A DNA stretch of 11,661 bases, from positions 1 through 11,661 of the forward strand of contig JALLAZ010000854.1 in the NCBI GenBank assembly GCA_036939755.1, in the 5' to 3' direction. Under the pieces are notes generated by a model. The model saw only the letters and a list, made by a program, of their open reading frames with translations. It was not told the origin of the DNA and did no database searches. Shown here piece by piece: positions 1 through 7,097 of the stretch (the stretch's first letter is position 1; each line of letters starts with the position of its first letter). Position numbers and translations under genes: made by a program. Source of the DNA: Stephanodiscus triporus (taxonomy: Eukaryota > Bacillariophyta > Thalassiosirophyceae > Thalassiosirales > Thalassiosiraceae).

Positions 1-4
1 TATC

Positions 5-59
5 TATCCCTTAGCTACCTGTTAGCTATCCCTTAGCTGACCGTTAGTTACCTCCTGGC
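5..59. repeat. Degenerate 11-bp tandem repeat at the left edge
   Basis: Five consecutive 11-base units can be read: TATCCCTTAGC (5-15), TACCTGTTAGC (16-26), an exact second TATCCCTTAGC (27-37), TGACCGTTAGT (38-48) and a weaker TACCTCCTGGC (49-59). Units 1+2 and 3+4 also pair as a 22-base period with 18 of 22 positions equal. The array touches the window edge, so its full length is unknown. No function can be read from it. Confidence 0.7.
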
Positions 60-354
60 GACAATTGATATAAGAGGGGTAGTAGGACGACAGCTCATCC
101 GAAAGTGTAAATTTTTCCTGGGAAATCATACCTGATATTCTACCGGGCCGAAAATCGGTGAGCACCTAGTAATCTGCTGGCCACAACTCAAATTCTAGGG
201 TATTTTTTACCTTTTTTCCCAATCGGAAATTCATCCCCCTCTTCATAGATATCTAACCTGCGAGATATTTACGTACTTTAACCCACTCCTATGTTGTAGT
301 ACACTCGGACTTATCCCAACCAAAGAGGGTCGCCAAGTCTATTGTATTTTCATC
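60..354. other. Intergenic DNA upstream of the acidic-protein gene
   Basis: This AT-rich stretch holds no open frame with coding character, no tRNA-like fold and no recognisable element. It presumably contains the promoter and 5' leader of the gene starting at 355. The sharp change from AT-rich to GC-rich DNA close to 355 agrees with that ATG being near the true start. Confidence 0.5.
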
Positions 355-1302
355 ATGGCATCGGTAACATCCAGTCCCATCCGCTCCCGACCCCTCGCGT
401 CGTCGAACGCGATCCACGAGGGTCAAACGATATCCTTTGGAGGCGGAGGCGGAGGCGGCAGGAAACGCCGACAGCCGATCGACCCGCCCGAGGACTCGAT
501 CGACGTCGACGAAGCGAGGCCCTACGACAGCGAGGCCTTGGACATGGCGCGCGCGCGGCACCGCGCCGACAAACGTCGTCGAGACGACGACGGCGCGATG
601 ACGATGGGATGGCTGAGCCTTCGCCCGCCGGACCCGCCCGCGAATTATCACCCCTCGTGCGGCAAGAGGAAAATCGACGACTACGACGACGACGACGACG
701 AAGGGGGGGACGGCCGACCGGCCAAGCGACCGGAGGCGACGACGCGAATCGATCAGATGGGGGAGAGGGCTGGAGGCGGCCACGCGGAGGCCGACGAAGC
801 GTCGAACCGACGACTGACGACCCCGGGGGACGGTGGTCTAGACGATGACGTCGTCGAGGGATCTGCCTCCATCGACGATGACGACGTCGACGTCGACATG
901 GCCATCGACGACGATGCCGAAGACGACGACGACGACGACGATGACGATCGGGAGAGCGACGGGGACTGCGGTGGTAGCGTCGTCTCGGAGGGATCCATCC
1001 GCAACGCAATGTACCAGCTCGTCTTCGGGCGTTGGAGCCCCCCGTCGCCGATGGGCGCGACCGTGGGAGGCGGCGGAGGAGGGGGCGTCGGCGGCGTCGG
1101 CCGGTACGATGTCGTCGATTCCAAGATCGAGGATCTGATACGACGAAGTCGATTGGAGGCAGTTATCAGGAGCAGGGGGGGTGGGGGCGAAGGATCGTCG
1201 TCGTCGGCGGCGGCCGCGTCGTCGTCGTCGTCCGACGTGGAAATGAATGACGATGTTACCGAGGGTGATGAAGACGATTGTCGTGCTCCCAGTCAGAAAT
1301 GA
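355..1302 (+). CDS. Acidic low-complexity protein, probably nuclear (unknown function)
   Basis: The 315-residue single-exon frame runs from ATG to TGA. I do not recognise a family. Features in order: Gly run at 29-35 followed by RKRR (36-39), KRRR (73-76) and KRK (104-106), which resemble nuclear localisation signals; a Tyr-Asp patch at 109-115; a strongly acidic stretch at about 162-204 with a run of Asp at 190-198; a Gly-rich linker at 238-249; a Ser/Ala run at 281-293; and an acidic tail. Two segments look non-repetitive and may be conserved: 214-229 (containing NAMYQLVFGRW) and 251-272 (containing VDSKIEDLIRRSRLEA, probably helical). The other frames are also open because of the GC-rich trinucleotide runs. 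This frame was chosen because it starts at a real ATG, gives the acidic composition common in nuclear proteins, and contains the two ordered segments. It could be a chromatin-associated or histone-binding acidic protein, but that is only inference. Confidence 0.6.
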   Translation: MASVTSSPIRSRPLASSNAIHEGQTISFGGGGGGGRKRRQPIDPPEDSIDVDEARPYDSEALDMARARHRADKRRRDDDGAMTMGWLSLRPPDPPANYHPSCGKRKIDDYDDDDDEGGDGRPAKRPEATTRIDQMGERAGGGHAEADEASNRRLTTPGDGGLDDDVVEGSASIDDDDVDVDMAIDDDAEDDDDDDDDDRESDGDCGGSVVSEGSIRNAMYQLVFGRWSPPSPMGATVGGGGGGGVGGVGRYDVVDSKIEDLIRRSRLEAVIRSRGGGGEGSSSSAAAASSSSSDVEMNDDVTEGDEDDCRAPSQK

Positions 1303-2327
1303 ATTTGAACCGAAATGGCTAATAATTGACTAAGTCGACATCATGTATTTCCTCCAACAGTCCGAATTAATACAATCCTCATTCGTTCTTAAGTTGTCTC
1401 CTCATCCGTCATCGAATCGCAAGCTTCGGAAAAATCAACTTGCTATGTACCGCATCAAAACAAGGTTAACTACCATATCTTCTCTTCCACCCTCAAAACT
1501 TACTTCTGAAATATAGGGACTTAAGGATACTTATCACGACGAACAGATAAATAGACGAGTACTAACGTTCCCCTTTTCGCTGATCTTAAATGGTGACCCA
1601 CACAATATGAGAATGATTTCCAAGCCAGAAGTTCATGAGTCAAACGATACGATGTTCCCACATGATTCCCAAGATTCCATATTGAACGTAGTCTTCTTGG
1701 GAAGACTATTTGTCTTCAATTGGGTGCCACCGGACTATTTCGCTTTAAGTTATATGATGTATCAGCTCAGTGTCTATACTCCACTCATTAGTCACCGATG
1801 CCAGAGGGAGGGTTTCTTTTTAGAGAACACTCTGGATAAACAGAGCAGAGCAAAGAGCAGAGATGCATGGAAAAGAGATAGCGAGGAGTAAGGATCGAAA
1901 AAAAATAGATTAGGAGACAATTTTGTTGCGCTTCAACTGCCCAGCCGCTGAGAGAGGATAAAATGTCTCATTACAAGCTATACTTAAGACATGACAGTTT
2001 GTGGTTAATACGCGCGTTTTGACATATCAGAAGACTATCCACTAGAGGGAGCGGCAAGATTGCACATGTAACTCGAGTTCAATATGACTTGTGTGCCGAA
2101 TAACATTAAACATTATTTTCGAAACAAGGAAGAAGAGCGAATGAACATCAAGGGCTAAATATTTCGGAAATTATTGGCATGAATTAGCGGCTCAGTCAGA
2201 CAAAATGGAGACATTGATTATTGTTTCTGACGCCGATCCATCATCGACGTGTGAAATTTACCACGACTCCCAAAGAATGCCCCAAAAGCCACAGACCCTC
2301 AATCCATCTGAATTGGAATGAACGATC
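1303..2327. other. Gene-poor convergent gap of about 1 kb
   Basis: This is AT-richer DNA between the 3' ends of the acidic-protein gene and the p23 gene. The longest plausible frame is 1607-1891 (+), 94 codons from ATG to TAA, with a hydrophobic middle containing VVFLGRLFVFNW. It matches no family I know, lacks splice signals and has no clear promoter, so I do not call it a gene. No tRNA, transposon end or tandem array was seen. A TACTAAC sequence near 1557-1563 is followed by a pyrimidine tract, as in an intron 3' end, but no exon fits downstream. Part of the region must be 3' UTR of both neighbours. Confidence 0.45.
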
Positions 2328-3315
2328 CTATTCTTCTAAGTCGGGTAAATCGTCGTCGTCGTCATCATCTGAGTCTGGACCGTCCATTCCATCCATTCCA
2401 TCTCCTCCTCCCATATCACCCATTTGCTTCATCAACGCCTCCATGTCCATTCCTCCCATACCACCCATACCACCCATGCCACCCATGCCACTGCATAGAA
2501 GCGACGAAAAAATGGGTAAGAAACGATAGCAAATAATCCAACAAGGAGGACCTTTTGAAAAGACTTACCCCATCATCGATCCCATGTCCATGCCTCCATC
2601 GAGCTGGATTGAGTTTTATTAAGCATTTTGGGTGAGCAATAAGCATGAAGATATTAATTCCGCTCGAGTGTAAAGAAAAACTTACTGCCGATGTGTCGAA
2701 GCCGCCGGCGCCCTCTTCCTCGTCTTCATCGACATACCTATCCCAATCAATTTTTACCTAACGTTCAGACGCGCATGGATGTCAAGTTGGGGATTAAATC
2801 TTCACTTGGGCGAATAGGGCACACGAAATACCCGAACGTCGCGATGGTGGGAAGACGCGAAAAGCTCACCTGATTTTTCTCCAGCGTCTTATCCTTCAAC
2901 AGACGCGGCCAGAACTCGTCCTCGTTCTTGTCCTTCTTCATGACGTGCATCTGAACGGATCTAGGCAGTACCTTGTACGTGGATCCCGTGGCATCGACAG
3001 GTTTCAGGAAGGCGATGTCGACCTCGTACTGTTTGTTCTCGGAAATTCCCTTGAATTTGAGAGTCTCGTCGGCCAGGACGATGGACGCGTCCTTCACGTC
3101 TGAAAATATATTGGAAACGCGGGGAGATCGGTGCAAAAGGGGTTAAGGAGTTGGTAGACAAAGGGAGCGACAATATATAATATGGCCGACCGATCGAAAT
3201 GAAATTCCGCCACCGCCGACAAGAGCGATAATTACTCACCAGCCAGTGCGATAGTGATATAGAGAGAGTCCGATCTCTGAGCCCATTTGATCGGTGCTGT
3301 ATTGACTGTCGACAT
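2328..3315 (-). CDS. p23: p23/Sba1/Wos2-type Hsp90 co-chaperone (CS domain)
   Basis: Proteins of this family bind ATP-loaded Hsp90 in the cytosol and nucleus and stabilise its client-bound closed state. Five exons join on the minus strand: 3315-3240, 3099-2870, 2757-2686, 2603-2569 and 2490-2328, giving 191 residues. The CS domain covers about residues 6-105, beginning PIKWAQRSDSLYITIALAD across the first junction. The p23 signature follows at the end of exon 2 and in exon 3: WPRLLKDKTLEKNQ, then VKIDWDRYVDEDEEE. The C-terminal part is a Gly-Met repeat (about 138-152), then an Asp run and a final DLPDLEE, the usual acidic p23 tail. The start ATG has A at -3 and sits directly before the CS domain, so nothing appears missing. 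The gene diverges from the riboflavin reductase gene 221 bases away. Family assignment is firm; all four junctions keep the frame. Confidence 0.92.
2491..2568 (-). other. p23 intron 4 (78 nt, phase 2)
   Basis: The donor is GG|GTAAGT at 2569/2568 and the acceptor CTATGCAG ending at 2491. Splicing completes a Gly codon (GG+T) within the Gly-Met repeat and opens the frame to the TAG at 2330-2328. Confidence 0.88.
2604..2685 (-). other. p23 intron 3 (82 nt, phase 0)
   Basis: The donor is GCA|GTAAGT and the acceptor AATCCAG ending at 2604. It separates the acidic linker exon from a 35-base mini-exon. Confidence 0.85.
2758..2869 (-). other. p23 intron 2 (112 nt, phase 0)
   Basis: The donor is CAG|GTGAGC after residue Gln102. 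The acceptor is GTTAG at 2762-2758. Splicing joins the WPRL segment to VKIDWDRY, the order seen in p23 proteins. Confidence 0.88.
3100..3239 (-). other. p23 intron 1 (140 nt, phase 1)
   Basis: The donor is G|GTGAGT at 3240/3239 and the acceptor TTTTCAG at 3106-3100. Removal joins G to AC and makes the Asp codon of IALAD-VKDAS, restoring the CS domain. Confidence 0.9.
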
Positions 3316-3536
3316 CTTTATTTGGTCGGGTTCCGGAGAGAGGTAGGAGGAGGAGGAGGAGGAGGAGGAGGAGGAGGAGGAGTGGTTTTTGTGCGGTGAT
3401 GGTTCCAGCCGCGCTCCCGAGAAAATCCAAGAGTCTGAATCTTATCCTACAGAGGAATAGTATCCAATTAGTCCGTACGAACGATTCGTGAAGTTGTGGT
3501 CCCCTGCCTCGTGTCGACTGTCGACAACAAAACAAC
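3316..3536. promoter_or_regulatory. Divergent promoter region between p23 and the reductase
   Basis: Only 221 bases separate the two start codons, so core promoter elements for both genes must lie here or overlap the coding ends. It contains an AGG microsatellite. A 10-mer, GACTGTCGAC, lies near both starts, at 3304-3313 (touching the p23 ATG) and 3516-3525 (11 bases before the reductase ATG). No TATA box stands out. Confidence 0.5.
3345..3382. repeat. (AGG)n microsatellite, about 12.7 units
   Basis: A perfect 38-base AGG run lies 30 bases upstream of the p23 start codon, so it reads as (CCT)n in the p23 leader or core promoter. Such polypurine/polypyrimidine tracts often vary in length between strains. 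Confidence 0.95.
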
Positions 3537-4499
3537 ATGATGTATGGCTGCGCATTTGCATCGGGTTTACTTTCGTCGGTATTTTCTGGGACGGCGTCAT
3601 CATTATTTGTGCACGGCGTTGTCATTCCTTTGCACGATAATACAGCAGGACTTCGTTGTGCGACTTTGCGTTACAACTGTCCCTTGCCAATTCATCGAAA
3701 ACGATACACATTCCAGCCATCGTCTCAATCCAATCTTCGATGTGCGTTGATGGCTCTCGCATCAAGCCCACGTGTCGCAGGGGGGGATGACGCTGTTACT
3801 GGAGTCACATTAAAAATGGCATTTGATTCATCAGACGTATGGGGAGTTGCCGACCTATCGGAAACGAAGTCTGAGCGGTTCACGTCGCCAGAATCTCTGG
3901 ATATGGTCCATCGGCTACGGAGGGAATCCTGCGCCGTTCTCGTAGGGAGGGGCACTGTAGAGCGGGACAATTGCACGCTAACAGTTCGGCGCGTAGAATT
4001 GGGTGATCGCAAGAGTCAACCTGTCAGAGTTGTCGTAGATCCATCATTGACTTTGATTGGTGGAGAATATGCTATCTTGAGGGATGACTTACCCACGATC
4101 ATTTACCACCTGAAAAACGAGACTTCAAAAACAATGCAAAGCGACTCTGTGACTTTGGTTGAAATCATACAACCAGATGACAATGCTGGAAAAAAATCAT
4201 TGATATCTCCATCAAATATAGTGAAAGATTTAACAAGCCGAGGCTTACAACATATAATGGTGGAGGGAGGTCCCACGACAGCACGTGCGTTTCTAGACGC
4301 TCGTGTTGTCGATCGTGCCATCCTTGTGAGAGCACCAATGAAATTTGGTATACCCTTGCCCGCCAAAATGGATGAAAATACATTCCGCCAGTCTGGATTG
4401 GAAATGATCGGAACAACTAGGATGGGAGGTGACACGATTGAGTATTGGACACTAAATGGATCGCCCTGGCCTAATCCACATTTACATCTATGGCCATGA
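3537..4499 (+). CDS. RibD C-terminal-type reductase (pyrimidine reductase of riboflavin synthesis)
   Basis: The 320-residue single-exon protein matches the RibD C-terminal domain, which uses NADPH to reduce the ribosyl side chain of 5-amino-6-(5-phosphoribosylamino)uracil. Visible motifs: VTLKMAFDSSD (90-100); SPESLDMVHRLRRE then AVLVGRGTVERDNCTLTVR (117-151), the family's His-Leu-Arg, Val-Gly-x-Gly-Thr and Asp-Asn signature; VRVVVDPSLTL (163-173); and IMVEGGPTTARAFL (240-253), the glycine loop that contacts cofactor. The zinc deaminase domain of bifunctional RibD (HAE and PCxxC) is absent, so this is a stand-alone reductase as in fungi and plants. About 80 residues precede the domain, opening with a hydrophobic, Ser-rich segment that could be an organelle presequence. 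Start: ATGATG in an AACAACATG context. A sequence-related but different enzyme of the dihydrofolate-reductase-like RibD_C superfamily cannot be fully excluded. Confidence 0.85.
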   Translation: MMYGCAFASGLLSSVFSGTASSLFVHGVVIPLHDNTAGLRCATLRYNCPLPIHRKRYTFQPSSQSNLRCALMALASSPRVAGGDDAVTGVTLKMAFDSSDVWGVADLSETKSERFTSPESLDMVHRLRRESCAVLVGRGTVERDNCTLTVRRVELGDRKSQPVRVVVDPSLTLIGGEYAILRDDLPTIIYHLKNETSKTMQSDSVTLVEIIQPDDNAGKKSLISPSNIVKDLTSRGLQHIMVEGGPTTARAFLDARVVDRAILVRAPMKFGIPLPAKMDENTFRQSGLEMIGTTRMGGDTIEYWTLNGSPWPNPHLHLWP

Positions 4500-4550
4500 T
4501 TGAATGTACTTAGATAATAGCGCGTCAAATAACCTACAGGCACTGAAATG

Positions 4551-4556
4551 AATAAA
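4551..4556 (+). promoter_or_regulatory. Possible polyadenylation signal of the reductase gene
   Basis: AATAAA lies 52 bases after the reductase stop, inside the 115-base convergent gap. It suits a 3' UTR that ends before or just within the neighbouring minus-strand gene. The assignment rests on sequence and position only. Confidence 0.4.
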
Positions 4557-4614
4557 TACATAAAAATTCAACATCTACTAAACATTAACATATAAGGCGG
4601 AATTGGTTACACGA

Positions 4615-5592
4615 TTATCCTCTGGGTGGCATAAAGCAACATGTCACAGTCGAGAAGAAGCCACCACTTATATCCTTGAAAGCGGATACATTCCCACGAT
4701 CTTCATCGGTGACCTGTGCAGATTCCGTTGATCGGTTTGGATCCCAAAAACCTTCATCGCAACTGAGTGCGGGCTGCGAGGTAGCGAGAATTTGTCAATA
4801 AGTAAAGTGTAGACAAATGGTTCAAGAAGTTCAATCGCAAGTATCACTTACCTGGTCTAACTGTTCCCGACAAGACAAAGGCTCCTCATGAACCGAAGAC
4901 GACACTCTGTAAAATTCAATACGCGAATCTGTGTTCAATGTGTCCGTGGGAAACATCGATTTTGACGACGACGATTTTGACGACGATGCACTTCTCTCGC
5001 AACTGTGCAATTTGTCTCCAACGAAGTTCCCAATACTGTACCCGCGATAAAATTCTGCCCGACTCTCACTGTACAGTGTGTATTTATCCTGAAAAATGTC
5101 TATAGATTCAGATTCATCATTCGAGGCATCAACTTCCGAAGAATCCAGTTTGTTTCCAGAGGATGTATCGATTGCGTTTTGACTTCGATCGTCATCGGAC
5201 AAGTCCAGGTCGAATAAGCTTTTCTTCTGAAATTCATGACTTTGGACGTTCGATGATCCATTTGCTTCGCCGATGCTGAACAGATTATCCCGCTTTGAAC
5301 GCACTCTCCACGGTTGGGGAGCATGAACTGCATAGTCATGCGACTGGAATGTCCCTGTATCTGACAAGGAAAGACTTCCAAAGCTGAACCTCTCGCGAAG
5401 CGAATTTTCATCGACGTCTGTCGAAGTCTCCGTCTGGGCGGTTGATTCGTCATTGTCTACGGCGCTCTTGACGAGTAAATTCAAATTGATTTTGTTCTCA
5501 TCGACGTGTCTCGTCGGAAAGACGAATACACAATTGTGATCGCCGCCGGCCTGTATTTGAACCTCAACCGCCTCATCCTCCGGCTCTGACAT
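4615..5592 (-). CDS. Unrecognised Ser/Asp-rich protein with SRxEFYR repeats and Cys-Cys C-terminus
   Basis: Two exons, 5592-4852 and 4773-4615, join in phase 0 to 299 residues ending in TAA. I do not recognise a family. An acidic start is followed by a more ordered segment (about 18-43, with NCVFVFPTRHVDENKINLNLLV). The middle is rich in Ser and Asp, including FDLDLSDDD near 127-135 and a Ser/Lys run at 201-212. A motif appears twice: SRAEFYR (177-183) and SRIEFYR (223-229). Exon 2 adds GFWDP (254-258) and ends FFSTVTCCFMPPRG, with Cys292-Cys293 near the C-terminus. The start is the first in-frame ATG; the frame is open 135 bases further upstream without an ATG, so an extra 5' exon is possible. 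It diverges from the phosphatase gene 401 bases away. The composition suggests a largely disordered, phosphorylatable protein, possibly lipid-anchored at the terminal Cys pair; that is inference. Confidence 0.7.
4774..4851 (-). other. Intron of the unrecognised gene (78 nt, phase 0)
   Basis: The donor is CAG|GTAAGT at 4852/4851 and the acceptor CTCGCAG ending at 4774. Without splicing the frame ends after six more residues; with it, 52 further residues follow, including the GFWDP and Cys-Cys segments. Confidence 0.82.
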
Positions 5593-5993
5593 GATGGAAA
5601 GAAATGTTCCTACCGCTCTTATTCTCTTCAGTGCATTGACAACGTCGTTGACAAGCGGAGTGCGACTAAACTTTTTTGAGTGGTATGATTGACTTAACGG
5701 TGGTGAGGCAGGGGTGAGGGAATGCAATCATGTGGGCGATCAATGTTTAAGTCACAAAAGTGACTCGGGTGGAAATTATTGCATGTGCAAAGCCTTCCGT
5801 TCCCACAATACACACATGTCACAAAGGAATCAATAACAAAACCTCTTTCCTTCCCGATGTTGTGAAGACATTCGCACAACTGGAAAACGAAAAATGGAGT
5901 AAAAATCTGGGCGAATCCAACAGGCCCGGCGGGGACCGGCCCCCGCCCCCGGATTTTATGGGACCTCTTTTTGAGAGCGCGACTTATTACACC
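5593..5993. promoter_or_regulatory. Divergent promoter region between the unknown gene and the phosphatase
   Basis: This 401-base interval holds the start regions of both genes. Two structures stand out: a perfect inverted repeat AGTCAC-AAAA-GTGACT at 5750-5765, and a GC-only stem-loop at 5928-5947 close to the phosphatase start. The plus frame stays open through part of it but begins only with GTG, so I do not count it as coding upstream of the ATGs at 5958 and 5994. No canonical GNATATNC phosphate-response site was seen. Confidence 0.5.
5928..5947 (+). promoter_or_regulatory. GC-rich stem-loop in the phosphatase leader
   Basis: GGCGGGG (5928-5934) pairs perfectly with CCCCGCC (5941-5947) around a six-base loop. 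It ends 10 bases before the ATG at 5958 and 46 before the ATG at 5994. If transcribed, it would be a stable hairpin near the start codon. Confidence 0.5.
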
Positions 5994-7013
5994 ATGACAT
6001 CATGCACACTTTATTTCTTCCACCTTATTGTCATTATCGCACTGATTCTACTCCTAGAGACACCACCCCCCTATGGAGACGCGCAGCTGGTGCAAGATCA
6101 CGTCGGGTCGCCTTCGCTTCACTTTGTTGCCATAGGTGACTGGGGTGCGCCGCTGACGTCGCCACATCAGAGGGCCGGGCAACAAGCCGTTGCGGACGGC
6201 GTTGCGTCCTGGTTGGAAAAATTAGCACATACAAATGTTGGCGATAAGATCGACCCTTTCATATTATCCCTGGGTGATAACTTCTACCCATCTGGGGTGA
6301 GAGATGTACGTGAAATGGATGAGCGTTTCGATCAAACGTTTGAAAAGGTTTACAGCCATGACGTTTTCGATAATGTACCTTGGTATGTCGTTGCTGGTAA
6401 TAAAGATTACGAAGATGGGGGGAATGTCACGGCCCAGATGAATTTTATTGGTTCTTCCCGCTGGAACTTCCCCGACTACTTTCACAGAGTAGTTCGACAG
6501 GTACGAGTTCCGATAGATGCTGGGGGCACCATTACGGTGGAAATAATTATGATAGACACTACGATATTATCAGGGAAATTATCAGATGATGACGAAACCC
6601 TTGCCGAACGAGGATTCAAATGGATCGAACACCAGCTCCAACGTTCAGATGCCGACTACCTTGTAGTTGTAGGCCATTTTCCTGCTCGCCTAGTCCATGG
6701 GCTCGAAGAATTATTTGGAGCGTACAATGTATCTGCCTCCGTCGCTGGACACAATCACTGTCAAAGGCATTACCGAAAATATGGGGTTGATCATTTCATT
6801 TCAGGAGCAGGAATGGAACTGGATTGTCTTGGAGATGTTATTGACAATGAAAATAGTACAGGCGGGTTTGTATCATTTCAAGTGAGGGACAAGAACATGA
6901 TGGTAAGATTTCACGATCAGTCAGGAATCCCATTGCGCCTAGTTGAAATCAGTCCCAGATTTGAGCGTGCTGGACTTACGGGCAGGGAGTTCTCTACCGA
7001 GCGCCGTGCGTAA
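5994..7013 (+). CDS. Purple acid phosphatase, tartrate-resistant (ACP5) type, secreted or anchored
   Basis: Members are two-metal phosphomonoesterases of the secretory route. From the ATG at 5994 the protein has 339 residues, close to the roughly 325 of animal ACP5. An N-terminal hydrophobic stretch (about residues 6-21, YFFHLIVIIALILLL) serves as signal peptide or anchor. Five metallophosphatase blocks follow in order: GDWG (48-51), GDNFY (94-98, with the Tyr that gives the purple colour), GNKD (135-138), GHFP (227-230) and GHNH (252-255), then HFISGAG. NVTAQ and RWNFP after block III are typical of the ACP5 branch. All expected metal ligands are present, but block III has Lys137 where nearly all members have the substrate-contacting His (GNH). 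NVT and NVS could be glycosylated. ACC-ATG at 5994 places the hydrophobic segment at the very N-terminus; the ATG at 5958 would add 12 residues. Likely role is phosphate release from organic esters. Confidence 0.9.
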   Translation: MTSCTLYFFHLIVIIALILLLETPPPYGDAQLVQDHVGSPSLHFVAIGDWGAPLTSPHQRAGQQAVADGVASWLEKLAHTNVGDKIDPFILSLGDNFYPSGVRDVREMDERFDQTFEKVYSHDVFDNVPWYVVAGNKDYEDGGNVTAQMNFIGSSRWNFPDYFHRVVRQVRVPIDAGGTITVEIIMIDTTILSGKLSDDDETLAERGFKWIEHQLQRSDADYLVVVGHFPARLVHGLEELFGAYNVSASVAGHNHCQRHYRKYGVDHFISGAGMELDCLGDVIDNENSTGGFVSFQVRDKNMMVRFHDQSGIPLRLVEISPRFERAGLTGREFSTERRA

Positions 7014-7097
7014 AGGTTATCACTGAATAGTTTTACGCTAACAAAGAACATAATGAGTGGTGTTCTAACCCCTAGATTTACAACTACTTCTCAATAT
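7014..7097. other. 84-base convergent gap between phosphatase and nitrite reductase
   Basis: Only 84 bases separate the TAA of the phosphatase from the TAA of the opposite-strand nitrite reductase. Both 3' UTRs must end here or run into each other as antisense overlap. No AATAAA on either strand was found within the gap. Confidence 0.6.

Noticed and set aside
342..848. Overlapping plus-strand 168-codon frame
   Set aside because: It is Arg-rich noise in another frame of the same GC-rich repeats, and its segments resemble no known protein.
353..1009. Long minus-strand Arg-rich frame opposite the acidic-protein gene
   Set aside because: It is a shadow of GAC/GTC-type trinucleotide runs: the Asp-rich plus frame reads as Arg/Ser in the antisense. 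It has no ordered segment.
1557..1600. TACTAAC plus pyrimidine tract resembling an intron 3' end
   Set aside because: No acceptor AG leads into a credible exon and no upstream donor matches; the heptamer alone is weak.
1607..1891. 94-codon plus-strand frame in the convergent gap
   Set aside because: It starts with ATG but has no family resemblance, no coding composition and no splice partners. Random AT-rich DNA can give this length.
5593..5727. N-terminal extension of the unrecognised gene
   Set aside because: The frame is open but begins only with TTG. An upstream 5' exon remains possible, but no ATG-bearing exon with a good donor was found.
5760..5993. Upstream extension of the phosphatase frame
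   Set aside because: It opens with GTG rather than ATG, is poor in protein-like sequence and would bury the signal segment 80 residues inside. The ATG at 5994, or possibly 5958, is more likely.
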